Of a DNA stretch of 64,000 nt, positions 25,400-32,901 are shown one piece after another; position 1 is the first letter of the stretch, and every line of letters starts with the position of its first letter. The notes beneath the pieces were generated by a model. That model did not search any database and was not told the origin of the DNA. It saw only the letters and a program-made list of their open reading frames with translations. The stretch covers positions 120,800 through 184,799 of the forward strand of contig NZ_AUHH01000008.1 in assembly GCF_000423085.1 (NCBI RefSeq). The letters are read 5' to 3'. Source of the DNA: Granulicoccus phenolivorans DSM 17626 = NBRC 107789 = JCM 15570. GTDB taxonomy: Bacteria > Actinomycetota > Actinomycetes > Propionibacteriales > Propionibacteriaceae. A program made the position numbers and the translations under genes.

Positions 25400-26266
25400 A
25401 TGAGTCAGTACGGGGTGGATTACCTCCAGCGGTTGCGTGCCGCTGTTGAGAAGTTCGAGGAAGCGTTCGACGCCTGGATGAGCACTCAGGTTGAGTCGGA
25501 TCACATGTCGGCGCGCGGCCTCTTTCCTACTGTGTGGACAAAGGAAGGCCAGGACCAGAGCGAGGTTCAACGGCTCGAACTCGGTGTCGCGGAGGCTGCT
25601 GGCCTGGCGGCGAGCGCTGTGTCAGTGACCGGTGCCTACATTGGGATCGCTGGTCTCGGAGCGATCGACCCGATCTCTAACTGGTCATTTATGTCTGCGC
25701 CCAAGGCCCCCATCGCGCCTCGGGATATTCGGACTACGACCGCCAACGTCAAGGGCAGGCTCGACGCGATGATCGTCGACGCCGAGTCACGTACCGACTC
25801 TGACCTTCCGACCTTCGCTCCCGCACAGTTTCACCCCGTGGTCTGGGCTGGTGCTTCCGCCCATTGGACGACGCATCAGTACCGAGTTGCAGTTCGTGAA
25901 GCAGCCGAAGGCCTCACGGTCCACTGGAAGGAACGTCTCGGCCGGAACGATGTCGATGACACGGTCTTCTGGCAGCAGACGTTATCGTCGGGCGCTCCTG
26001 AACCGGGCAAGCCGAAGCTCACCTGGCCGGGAGGGTCGGATGACAAGACGGTGAAGAGCATGCGCGGCGGTCTTGAACCGCTCGCTAAGGCCCTCAACGC
26101 GCTGGCCACTGGTCTGAACCTCACGGTCCGCAACGTGACGACGCACACGCGCACCGAACTGTCCGAGCAGGAAGCGATGGAGCGCCTCGCGGCATACAGT
26201 TACCTCGCGCGCCTGCTCGACCAGTGCGAGACAGCGAGCGCCGACGCGGAGGAATCAGACCGATGA
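25400..26266 (+). CDS. TIGR02391-like protein inside the conjugation operon
   Basis: A 288-residue soluble protein (MSQYGVDYLQRLRAAVEKFEEAFDAWMST). The C-terminal 65 residues (EPLAKALNALATGLNLTVRNVTTHTRTELSEQEAMERLAAYSYLARLLDQCE) match the pattern of TIGR02391/Ymh domains: a short R-N-x-x-x-H core followed by a helix. Ymh domains occur in phage-defence and abortive-infection proteins. It is on the plus strand between two minus-strand DUF6112 genes, and lacks the high G+C third-position bias of its neighbours in places. It is therefore a probable cargo gene. Confidence 0.65.
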   Translation: MSQYGVDYLQRLRAAVEKFEEAFDAWMSTQVESDHMSARGLFPTVWTKEGQDQSEVQRLELGVAEAAGLAASAVSVTGAYIGIAGLGAIDPISNWSFMSAPKAPIAPRDIRTTTANVKGRLDAMIVDAESRTDSDLPTFAPAQFHPVVWAGASAHWTTHQYRVAVREAAEGLTVHWKERLGRNDVDDTVFWQQTLSSGAPEPGKPKLTWPGGSDDKTVKSMRGGLEPLAKALNALATGLNLTVRNVTTHTRTELSEQEAMERLAAYSYLARLLDQCETASADAEESDR

Positions 26267-26280
26267 CCGCGAAGCCGCAG

Positions 26281-26547
26281 CTACAAACTTGAACCGACTG
26301 TGAGTAGCCAGTTCATCCAGGCCACGCCGCCTCCGGCGAGGACGGCCGCGCCGACGGAGACGAGGACACCGATGCGGCCTTTGCTGGCGGTCGCGTAGTT
26401 TCCGTGGGCCGTCGCGATCGCCCAGACGATCGCGGAGACGATGAGCATGAGGACGGCCACGATCAGGACGAACGTCAGGAGCGCGCCGACCACGGCGCGG
26501 AGGTCGCCGATGCCGCCGAGTCCGTCGAAGTCGGGGAAGACACCCAT
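26281..26547 (-). CDS. DUF6112 family membrane protein (copy 2)
   Basis: An 88-residue protein with a short polar N-terminus (MGVFPDFDGLGGIGDLRAVVG) and two hydrophobic helices (LLTFVLIVAVLMLIVSAIVWAIA; IGVLVSVGAAVLAGGGVAWMNWLLTVG). It aligns with copy 1 across the helices (IVSAIVWxxA...ASKGRIGVLVS). It starts 7 bp after the peptidoglycan hydrolase. The two paralogues flank the inserted TIGR02391-like gene, so the insertion lies between duplicated genes. Confidence 0.72.
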   Translation of the reverse strand: MGVFPDFDGLGGIGDLRAVVGALLTFVLIVAVLMLIVSAIVWAIATAHGNYATASKGRIGVLVSVGAAVLAGGGVAWMNWLLTVGSSL

Positions 26548-26553
26548 TGCAGG

Positions 26554-28164
26554 TCACCCTGCCTTGACGGTGAGGTGGAGGTGGTCGTAGTGGCCGCCGG
26601 TGATGGAGGCGGGGTCGTGCATGCCTCCGCCGTTGTATGGCCGCCAGCCCTCGGCGTCGCGGGCGACGGACCAGATTTGGCCTTGCCAGATCAGGTACTC
26701 GACGCCGAGCACGTCGGCGTTGTCCTTCATCCAGTTGGTGACCTTCCAGCCGGCGTCGAGTTGTGCCGGGGTGGGTCGCTGGCCGATGCGGTTGCCGAAG
26801 GTGATGTCGCAAGCCCTGCCGAGGGGATGCTCGGACTTGGTGCCGGGGCGTGGTGAGTAGCAGCCCCAGCCGGTGTCGGGGAACGCTGCGAGGGTCTGCT
26901 GGTAGAGGTGGAGCATGCGGGCGGTGATCTTGCCCGAGCTGGTGGGATCGTCGACGAGCCGGTCGGGGTCTCCATCGACGCCGGTCGGCGTGCCCGCAGT
27001 GGTGTTGTTGCAGGCGGCGGGTGATCCGCTGGTCGCTGTCGGCAGGTTCGCAGCCCCGTGCTCATTGAGCCAGGCGGCGGCGTCGATGGCTTCCCCGTTC
27101 GTGCCGCCGGGCCGGACCTCGAAGTGCAGATGTGCGCCGGTGCTCATGCCCGAGGAGCCGACATCGCCGATGTGCTGCCCTGCGTTCACGCGGTCACCGG
27201 GACGGACGTGGATGCCGCTCTGCCACATGTGCGCGTAGGCCGTGGCGACGGTCTGGCCGTCGATGGTGTGCTCGATGACGATGAGGCCGCCGTACCCACC
27301 GGAGAACTCCGCGACGGTCACGGTGCCATCCGCGGCGGCGAGGATCGGCGTGCCGTCGGGCGCGGCGAAGTCGGTGCCGGTGTGCATCTTCCGTTCGCCC
27401 GTGATCGGGTGCACTCGCATCCCGAACGGCGAGGTCAGCACCCAGGTGCCCTCGGGCAGCGGGAACACCACCCGCGACGACAAGACCGCCGGGCCGCCCG
27501 CGCCGCTAGCGGCACCGCCGCCTGTGGTGAGGGCGGCGAGGATGCTGTCGGCGACGGGCGCGTAGTTGCGGTAGCCGTCGGGGAAGGCGGAGACCTCGAC
27601 GGCTTGGGCGGCTTCGCCAGGGTCCATCTGTTGCCAGCCGGGGATGTCGAGCAGCCCGCGCGGCGAGGGGTAGTTCGGGCCGGTCGGCCCGCCGAAGAAC
27701 GCCTGCGCCTGATAGTTCGGGTCCATCAACTCGGCGACGGTGCCCCACCCGGATTGGGGGCGCATCTGGAACAGGCCGAGGGAGTCGTGGTCGCCGCCGT
27801 TGCCGTCGTTCGGGTAGTTCGCCGAGTCGGGGTAGGTGCCGGTGTTGGTGAGCATCCGCAGCGTGGACTCGGTGAGCGCGGCCATCAGCGCGATCTTGAT
27901 TCCCGGCCTGCCCACGTTGGTGATGCCGTTGCCGACCGTGATGATCGTGGCCGCGTGCGTGAGCTGCTGACGATTCAGCGTGAAGGTCTCGTCGTTCGCG
28001 GTGGTCACGGTGAGCGCGTCCGGGATCGGTCCGAGGTTCACGCTCCCGGCAGGTGTGGCGCAGTACGCAGCGGCGGGGTTCATCAGCACCCCGATCCCGA
28101 GGAGCGTGGCGGCGGGGGCGAAGAACAGCAGTGCCAGCGCTGCGATGGTGGCTTTGCGGAACAC
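26554..28164 (-). CDS. Three-domain peptidoglycan hydrolase of the conjugation system
   Basis: A 536-residue exported protein with an N-terminal signal/anchor (TIAALALLFFAPAATLLGIGVLM). A lytic-transglycosylase-like domain follows (ALTESTLRMLTNTGTYPDSANYPNDGNGGDHDSLGLFQMRPQSGWG). Then comes an M23 LytM domain (TSPFGMRVHPITGERKMHTGTDFAAPDG ... TGAHLHFEVRPGG with the HxxxD and HLH zinc ligands). The C-terminal domain (GKITARMLHLYQQTL...EHPLGRACDITFG...GGHYDHLHLTV) resembles a D,D-peptidase-type zinc fold. It opens the cell wall so that the transfer channel can cross it. A plain VirB1 homologue was not seen; this protein replaces it. Confidence 0.88.
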   Translation of the reverse strand: MFRKATIAALALLFFAPAATLLGIGVLMNPAAAYCATPAGSVNLGPIPDALTVTTANDETFTLNRQQLTHAATIITVGNGITNVGRPGIKIALMAALTESTLRMLTNTGTYPDSANYPNDGNGGDHDSLGLFQMRPQSGWGTVAELMDPNYQAQAFFGGPTGPNYPSPRGLLDIPGWQQMDPGEAAQAVEVSAFPDGYRNYAPVADSILAALTTGGGAASGAGGPAVLSSRVVFPLPEGTWVLTSPFGMRVHPITGERKMHTGTDFAAPDGTPILAAADGTVTVAEFSGGYGGLIVIEHTIDGQTVATAYAHMWQSGIHVRPGDRVNAGQHIGDVGSSGMSTGAHLHFEVRPGGTNGEAIDAAAWLNEHGAANLPTATSGSPAACNNTTAGTPTGVDGDPDRLVDDPTSSGKITARMLHLYQQTLAAFPDTGWGCYSPRPGTKSEHPLGRACDITFGNRIGQRPTPAQLDAGWKVTNWMKDNADVLGVEYLIWQGQIWSVARDAEGWRPYNGGGMHDPASITGGHYDHLHLTVKAG

Positions 28165-28176
28165 GACGCCAGCCCT

Positions 28177-28869
28177 TCAGCGCAGCGGGTTGTCGAGCTG
28201 CGAGAGCCGCAGCAGATGACAGGTCGGGTAGGTCGGGGCGCAGACGACGAACACGGTGAACGCGACCGGATGCTCGCTGGTGACCGGTTGCCCGTTCCAG
28301 ACCCCGGCACGGTAGCGGGTGCCCTCGATCGTGACGGCCGTCGTTCCTGCCGCGAGCTGCCCCGGCTGGGCCTGCGCTGCCGCGTCGGCCCAGCCGTCGG
28401 GGACGTACGCGGCCTCGATGGTGAGGTGTTGGCGGGTGGCGTATTGCCGCAGCTCGATCCAGGCGTCTCGGGTCGGCAGGTAGACGGCTACGTCGGAGGC
28501 CAGCCCCGCCTGTTCGTCCCCGCTGGGGTCACCGACCGCGAGGATCGTCGGGCTGTAGTCCAGCGGCCACAGCCCCGAGGCGGTGTCCCACGCGAACAGC
28601 GTGGACGCGACGCCGCGAGCGAAGGTCTCGGGGTCTACCGAACGCGGAACCGCTGGAACCCGTGGTGTCCGGGGCGTGCTCGGTGCCACGGTCGGCGGTG
28701 CCGTCGTGGTCGGGCCAGGCTCCGGGCCGGGATCGGTGCTGGTGCTGGTGCGGGGGCCGGTGAGGAGTCCGTAGACGCCGACACTGGCGAGGAGCAGCAG
28801 GACGATGCCGGCGGCGATGAGGGCGACGAGTCGGCGGCGGTTCCGGGGATCGGTGGGTGCAGGGCTCAT
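28177..28869 (-). CDS. Membrane-anchored conjugation protein, unknown family
   Basis: A 230-residue protein with a cytosolic N-terminus, one membrane helix (RLVALIAAGIVLLLLASVGVYGLL) and a threonine/proline linker (TSTSTDPGPEPGPTTTAPPTVAPSTPRTPR). An exported beta-rich domain follows (FARGVASTLFAWDTASGLWPLDYSPTILAVGDPSG; VAYLP-type strands). It resembles TcpC/VirB8-like anchors in layout, but that is inference. ATG 28869 was chosen; ATG 28893 is possible. Confidence 0.68.
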   Translation of the reverse strand: MSPAPTDPRNRRRLVALIAAGIVLLLLASVGVYGLLTGPRTSTSTDPGPEPGPTTTAPPTVAPSTPRTPRVPAVPRSVDPETFARGVASTLFAWDTASGLWPLDYSPTILAVGDPSGDEQAGLASDVAVYLPTRDAWIELRQYATRQHLTIEAAYVPDGWADAAAQAQPGQLAAGTTAVTIEGTRYRAGVWNGQPVTSEHPVAFTVFVVCAPTYPTCHLLRLSQLDNPLR

Positions 28870-28905
28870 GCCGAGCAGGTGCACATCCGACACCCATGCC
28901 AGCGG

Positions 28906-29907
28906 TCAGAGCGCGCGGAGTCGTGGCCGCTCCACCGCGTCTTCGCGTGCGGCACGGAGGGCGTCGGCGAACCGGACGGTGCCGTCGGTGGTGGTGAGGA
29001 AGTTCTCGAACTGCTCGTCGGTTAACTCGGCGGCGAGTGTGTCGGCGTCGTAGTGGGTCCACCAGTTGGTGAGCTCGCCCCAGGTCTGCACGAACGCGCG
29101 AAGCGGGTAGCGGACGGGTTGGCCGTCGCCGGTGACGAGCGGCAACGGCTTGGGTGGGGTGCGCTTGCCCTTCTTGATCGACTTCGCCTGGGCCACGGCT
29201 GCTTCGGCGCGAGCGTGCATCTCTGCCTCGCGCCGCTCCCGCGCAGCGGTGTCGGCATCGCGGATCGCTTGATAGATCGGATGCACCGCGTCACCGGCCT
29301 CGATCCGACCCAACCCGGCGGCGGCCTCGGCGCGCAGAGTCTCTGGCAGAGCAGGGTTGCCAGCGATGTCTTCGAGGTAGCCGATCTTCTCCAGCGTCGT
29401 GTGCGACGCGCCACCCGGAATCATCGCCGCCGCCTGCTCCCGGGCCTTCCCAAGCGGCCCGCTCGACGGTGGTGCAAATTTTGCACCACCGTCGTTTCCT
29501 GGCTGGTTCTCGCTGCTGAACTGGGTCGCGCTCTTGCGACGGGCGGCGTCTTCGGCCATGACCTGCTTGATCTCGCGGTAGAGGCCGGCGGCTTCGAGCT
29601 GGGTGTAGGGCTTGTGGAGCATGTTGTCGTCCTGCTCGGCGAGGAGCTGCCCGAGCCGGTCGGACAGGCCGCTGCGCACCCACACGTTGACGGTGCGCCA
29701 GCCGAGCTTCTTGATCGCGGCCAGGCGTCGTGCCCCGCACACCAGTACGCCGTCGATCGTGATGGTGAGTGGTTGCAGCAATCCGTCGCGCCCGATGGAT
29801 GCCGCGAGGGCGTCGATGTCGCCGAGGTCGGCGCGGTGCCGGGTGCCGACGAGGATCGACTCGACGGTGCGGTCGAGCTGGATGCTGCCGATCTGTGGCC
29901 CGGTCAC
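28906..29907 (-). CDS. ParB/Spo0J-like partition protein
   Basis: A 333-residue protein. The N-terminal ParB domain (SILVGTRHRADLGDIDALAASIGRDGLLQPLTITIDGVLVCGARRLAAIKKLGW) carries the GARRL motif. A middle region has the KALEQ-like helix and GGASHTTLEKIGYL HTH-like segment, followed by a charged linker and a tryptophan-rich C-terminus (VQTWGELTNWWTHYDADTLAAEL). Conjugative elements use such proteins for partition or as regulators; no ParA lies in the window. The gene contains a 31-nt palindrome (29464-29494). Confidence 0.85.
   Translation of the reverse strand: MTGPQIGSIQLDRTVESILVGTRHRADLGDIDALAASIGRDGLLQPLTITIDGVLVCGARRLAAIKKLGWRTVNVWVRSGLSDRLGQLLAEQDDNMLHKPYTQLEAAGLYREIKQVMAEDAARRKSATQFSSENQPGNDGGAKFAPPSSGPLGKAREQAAAMIPGGASHTTLEKIGYLEDIAGNPALPETLRAEAAAGLGRIEAGDAVHPIYQAIRDADTAARERREAEMHARAEAAVAQAKSIKKGKRTPPKPLPLVTGDGQPVRYPLRAFVQTWGELTNWWTHYDADTLAAELTDEQFENFLTTTDGTVRFADALRAAREDAVERPRLRAL
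29464..29494. repeat. 31-nt perfect palindrome within the parB-like gene
   Basis: Arms of 15 bp, CGACGGTGGTGCAAA and its exact complement, flank a single central T. The encoded residues are NDGGAKFAPPSSG. The symmetry is perfect, which is far more than codon choice requires in a protein-coding stretch. It may be a binding site for the ParB protein itself or for a repressor, or a nicking site; no second copy was found by eye. Confidence 0.75.
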
Positions 29908-30791
29908 GACGACTCACCGCCTCCACCACTCGGAGCGGCCAGAGCGAGCGCGAGGATCAGATCGTCGTCGCGGAGCAGTAGGTCGAGCGTTTCGCCCAGC
30001 AGCAGCCGGAGCAGGATGCCGCGACCGCTGCTGGTGGCGACGTAGGCCGGGTGCGGGTTCCCGAGCAGCGCCTTCAGCAGTGCGGCCCAGGAGCGGCGCG
30101 GGAGGTCGAGCAGTGCCCGCGCGTGCCGGTCGCGGCGCAGCGTCTCGTAGGCGGACTGGCGGGTGCCGGCTTTCGTCAACGCCCCGCAGACGTGCTCGAC
30201 CGCGGCCCGTGCGGTGTCGGCGGGCCAGTCGAGCAGGCACAGCATCGCGATGGCGTCCTCGGCCGCCGATCCAGCGGACATGCACGCTTGCGCTGACCCG
30301 AGACTGTCGCGCGGTTCCGGTTCGAGGTCGCTGGGACGCAGGTCGGTGGTGTGGAACGCGGGATGATAGTCGGCCAGCGCGGTGTCGCGTTCGGAGAACC
30401 GTTCAGGATCGTGGAACGCCGAAACGTGCGCGCGACGAGCCTGGTGCACCGAGCAGAGCAGGCCTTGGGCGCGTTCCTCGTAGACGCAGGTGATCCGCAC
30501 GGCGTGGGTGATGATCGCCCACGGATCGTTGGCCTCGCGGGTCGAGCGGTACTGCATCGCGTCGAACGCCGCCGTCACCGCTTCCCAGGTGTCGAGCCTG
30601 TGTTTCCTCGCGAGAGCGCGGTACTTGTCGGCGGCGAACTCCATCAGGTCGCGGGCCACCGGGTCGTGAACCCAGGCATCCTCGCCGCCCTCGGCGAGGC
30701 GATTGAGCAGGGCACGCAGGCCCTCGCCGGTGGTGAAGTCCTCAGCCCCGTCGGCCGTCTGCTCGGTGCTGGTGCTGGTTGGTCTGGTCAT
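29904..30791 (-). CDS. Hypothetical element protein, HTH-like
   Basis: A 295-residue soluble protein from ATG 30791 (MTRPTSTSTEQTADGAEDF), with AGGAGG-type ribosome site. Residues 40-120 are helical (VARDLMEFAADKYRALARKHRLDTWEAVTAAFDAMQYR). A second half reads AAEDAIAMLCLLDWPADTARAAVEHVCGALTKAGTRQSAYETLRRDRHARALLDLPRRSWAALLKALLGN, which looks like a helix-turn-helix protein of sigma-factor type. Overlap with ParB is GTGA. Family not recognised. Confidence 0.68.
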   Translation of the reverse strand: MTRPTSTSTEQTADGAEDFTTGEGLRALLNRLAEGGEDAWVHDPVARDLMEFAADKYRALARKHRLDTWEAVTAAFDAMQYRSTREANDPWAIITHAVRITCVYEERAQGLLCSVHQARRAHVSAFHDPERFSERDTALADYHPAFHTTDLRPSDLEPEPRDSLGSAQACMSAGSAAEDAIAMLCLLDWPADTARAAVEHVCGALTKAGTRQSAYETLRRDRHARALLDLPRRSWAALLKALLGNPHPAYVATSSGRGILLRLLLGETLDLLLRDDDLILALALAAPSGGGGESS

Positions 30792-30884
30792 GGTGTCGGC
30801 ACCTCCTGGCAGGCAGGTGCGCACTCGCTCCCACGAGCGCGTCCTGCATGCCGATGCCGTCGCAGCCATGACCTGTCACCACCG

Positions 30885-31289
30885 TCAACTCATCGAGACC
30901 CCGGAGCGGGACACCTGCGAGGCAGGTGCGGTGCTGCACCCGAACGCCGAGATCGGCGGCAACCGCCGGGCGCGATCCCCGAGACGACGAACACCTGCAC
31001 CGAGCGGGGTGCGGGTGCGGCGTGCCAGCTCGGCCTGGAAGTCGAGACCCCGCCCGGCCGCGTGCGCCGAGTGCCGGGCGATCAAGTCAGTGGGGCGCAC
31101 CCACTCCACGCCTCGCCCACGAACGAGCGCGTGCCGCTTGCCGTCGCGGGCGACCGGCGCGGCCCGCACCGCCTCCGGCGTACTCATCACTTCGACCGAC
31201 TCGGGGCGCTCCCGCGGCTCCTCGGGCACCAGCCGTGCGGGATCGGGCCTCGCGGAATCGTTGCGCTGGGGGTTCTCAGTGGTGTTCAT
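30885..31289 (-). CDS. Hypothetical element protein
   Basis: A 134-residue basic protein (MNTTENPQRNDSARPDPARLVPEEPRERPESVEV). The region RHALVRGRGVEWVRPTDLIARHSAHAAGRGLDFQAELARRTRTPLG suggests a small DNA- or RNA-binding fold. The start overlaps the DUF2637 stop by 4 bp (ATGA). Family not recognised. Confidence 0.6.
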   Translation of the reverse strand: MNTTENPQRNDSARPDPARLVPEEPRERPESVEVMSTPEAVRAAPVARDGKRHALVRGRGVEWVRPTDLIARHSAHAAGRGLDFQAELARRTRTPLGAGVRRLGDRARRLPPISAFGCSTAPASQVSRSGVSMS

Positions 31290-31969
31290 GGGATCGTCTC
31301 CTCCCGCTCGTCGGCGGTGTCAGTGGTGTCAGTGAGGTGCGCGACGGCGAACCAGCGGCCCACGGTCGAGGGATGCACCCCGAGTTCGCGGGCGATCCGC
31401 TTGTTCGACCAGCCCGCCTCGCGCAGCTCCCACCCCAGCGCCCGCCGATCCGCCACACCCTCATCGCGACGGTTGGCCTCCATCTCGCCAGGCGGCAGCG
31501 CAGGCATCGAATCCGCGGTGTTCGTCGAGAACGAGTCGGCAGTGGCGGGTTCCGCATGGGGGTCGGTGGTGCGGGTGAGAATCACGGTCAGGTGCGTGAT
31601 GGCCAGCAGCACGACGGGCGGCACCGCGGCGACCGAGGCCGCGAGCATCCTTGGCACGTCGGCGTCCGCGGCGACGACAGCATGAATGGCGTTCGCCGTC
31701 ACCGACACGAGCGCGCCGCCTACCAGCAGCGCCCACGGATACCAGGCCGAGCGCTGCCCGGCGAGCGCGACGACGGCAACCGTGGCGACGACGATGATGC
31801 CGTCCACGATCAGCGGCCACGCCCACGCCTGCCCAGCCCCGATCCCGGAGCGAGCAGCCAGATCGGCCAACGACGTGAACGACAGCCAGAACGCCCCGGC
31901 GGCGATGAACACCGTCCCCGCGACCGCCGTCATCGCGGCCCAGCGCCGCCCTCCCGATTCACGCCTCAC
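31286..31969 (-). CDS. DUF2637 membrane protein with C-terminal HTH (copy 1)
   Basis: A 227-residue protein from GTG 31969 (GTGA overlap with the primase gene). It has four hydrophobic helices (AVAGTVFIAAGAFWLSFTSLADLAA, AWPLIVDGIIVVATVAVVALAG, YPWALLVGGALVSVTANAIHAVVAAD, MLAASVAAVPPVVLLAITHLTVILT), diagnostic of DUF2637. The cytosolic tail ends in ELREAGWSNKRIARELGVHPSTVGRWFAVA, a clear HTH. DUF2637 proteins occur on actinobacterial plasmids and conjugative elements, linked to Spd-like transfer functions. The membrane and DNA-binding halves suggest a DNA-tethering role. Confidence 0.82.
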   Translation of the reverse strand: MRRESGGRRWAAMTAVAGTVFIAAGAFWLSFTSLADLAARSGIGAGQAWAWPLIVDGIIVVATVAVVALAGQRSAWYPWALLVGGALVSVTANAIHAVVAADADVPRMLAASVAAVPPVVLLAITHLTVILTRTTDPHAEPATADSFSTNTADSMPALPPGEMEANRRDEGVADRRALGWELREAGWSNKRIARELGVHPSTVGRWFAVAHLTDTTDTADEREETIP

Positions 31970-32901
31970 AGCCCAGCCCTCCCCAAGGCTGCGGACGGTG
32001 GGCTCGCCGAGCGACCGAACCACCGACCCGCGCTCTGGCTCCGGCCGCCGGGCGTCACTTCGGATGCGGGCTGGGTGGCTCGGTAGGCGGAGCGCACGGT
32101 CGTGGTGATCTCGCGATCACCCAGACCCGCCGACTGTGCCGCAGCACCCAGCGCATCGAGCGCCTCGGCGGGCGAGACGCCGTTCTCTGCGAGGCGGCAG
32201 GCAGCCCAGAACAGGCCTCGGTTCCGCTCGCCCTCACCCCGCCCAGCGACCCACGTCGCCAACCGCTCAGCATCCTCATCCATCGAGCCGCTGCTGGCGC
32301 GTAGTGGAGCGACGGGGCGCGGGTCGAGGAAGTCCCGCAGACGGGCCGCGTCCACATGACCGACCGAGTGCGCGGCGATGTCCGCGACCTCGTAGCGGCA
32401 CACACTGCCGTCGATGATTCGCCGGGAGGGAGGAGCGATGATGTAGCCGCCGTCGCCCCGGAAGTCGACGCCCGCGGTGGCTGCCTGCCACGACCGCTGC
32501 TCGCGGCCCGGGGTCGCCGGGAAGTACACGTGCGCGCCTCCGGTGGGTGTGCGCACGAGCAGACCCGCGCCATCGACGAGCCCCGCGTCGGTGGCGCGCT
32601 GGAACGCCGCGCGGCCGTCGTGGGGGCCGTGGACATCGACATCGACGACGACAACGCCGGATGGAGCGCCGGTCGGGATGCCGATGTTCGCGTTCGGTGT
32701 GCGCGACCACCACGCGGCAACCTGTTCCGGGTCGCTGCTCGCATCGAGGAACCCACGGCGGGTCAGCGGACGCTTCCCCTCGACGACGCACGGAAACACG
32801 GGCACGCCAGCCGCCGCGAGGCTCCGCGCCGCGAGCCCCAGGCTCGGTGAACGATCCACGCGAATGAGCGCCGCCAGGACATCGAATGCTTCGGGCATCA
32901 C
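31966..32901 (-). CDS. Bifunctional DNA primase/polymerase (copy 1)
   Basis: A 311-residue archaeo-eukaryotic-primase-like protein with the Prim-Pol core: VPVFPCVVEGKRPLTRRGFLDASSDPEQVAAWW, then NIGIPTGAPSGVVVVDVDVHG (metal-binding D-x-D) and FRGDGGYIIAPPS with H and R residues following. It makes primers on the element's DNA. It overlaps its neighbours by 4 bp at both ends. The copy at 49917-50843 shares the whole order of motifs. Confidence 0.88.
   Translation of the reverse strand: MMPEAFDVLAALIRVDRSPSLGLAARSLAAAGVPVFPCVVEGKRPLTRRGFLDASSDPEQVAAWWSRTPNANIGIPTGAPSGVVVVDVDVHGPHDGRAAFQRATDAGLVDGAGLLVRTPTGGAHVYFPATPGREQRSWQAATAGVDFRGDGGYIIAPPSRRIIDGSVCRYEVADIAAHSVGHVDAARLRDFLDPRPVAPLRASSGSMDEDAERLATWVAGRGEGERNRGLFWAACRLAENGVSPAEALDALGAAAQSAGLGDREITTTVRSAYRATQPASEVTPGGRSQSAGRWFGRSASPPSAALGRAGL

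Noticed and set aside
27058..29025. 655-codon open frame on the plus strand
   Set aside because: Antisense to the peptidoglycan hydrolase and its neighbour; no motif, low-complexity residues.
29464..29494. Palindrome as a transcription terminator
   Set aside because: It lies in the middle of the parB-like reading frame, so a terminator would cut the gene; a binding site is more likely.
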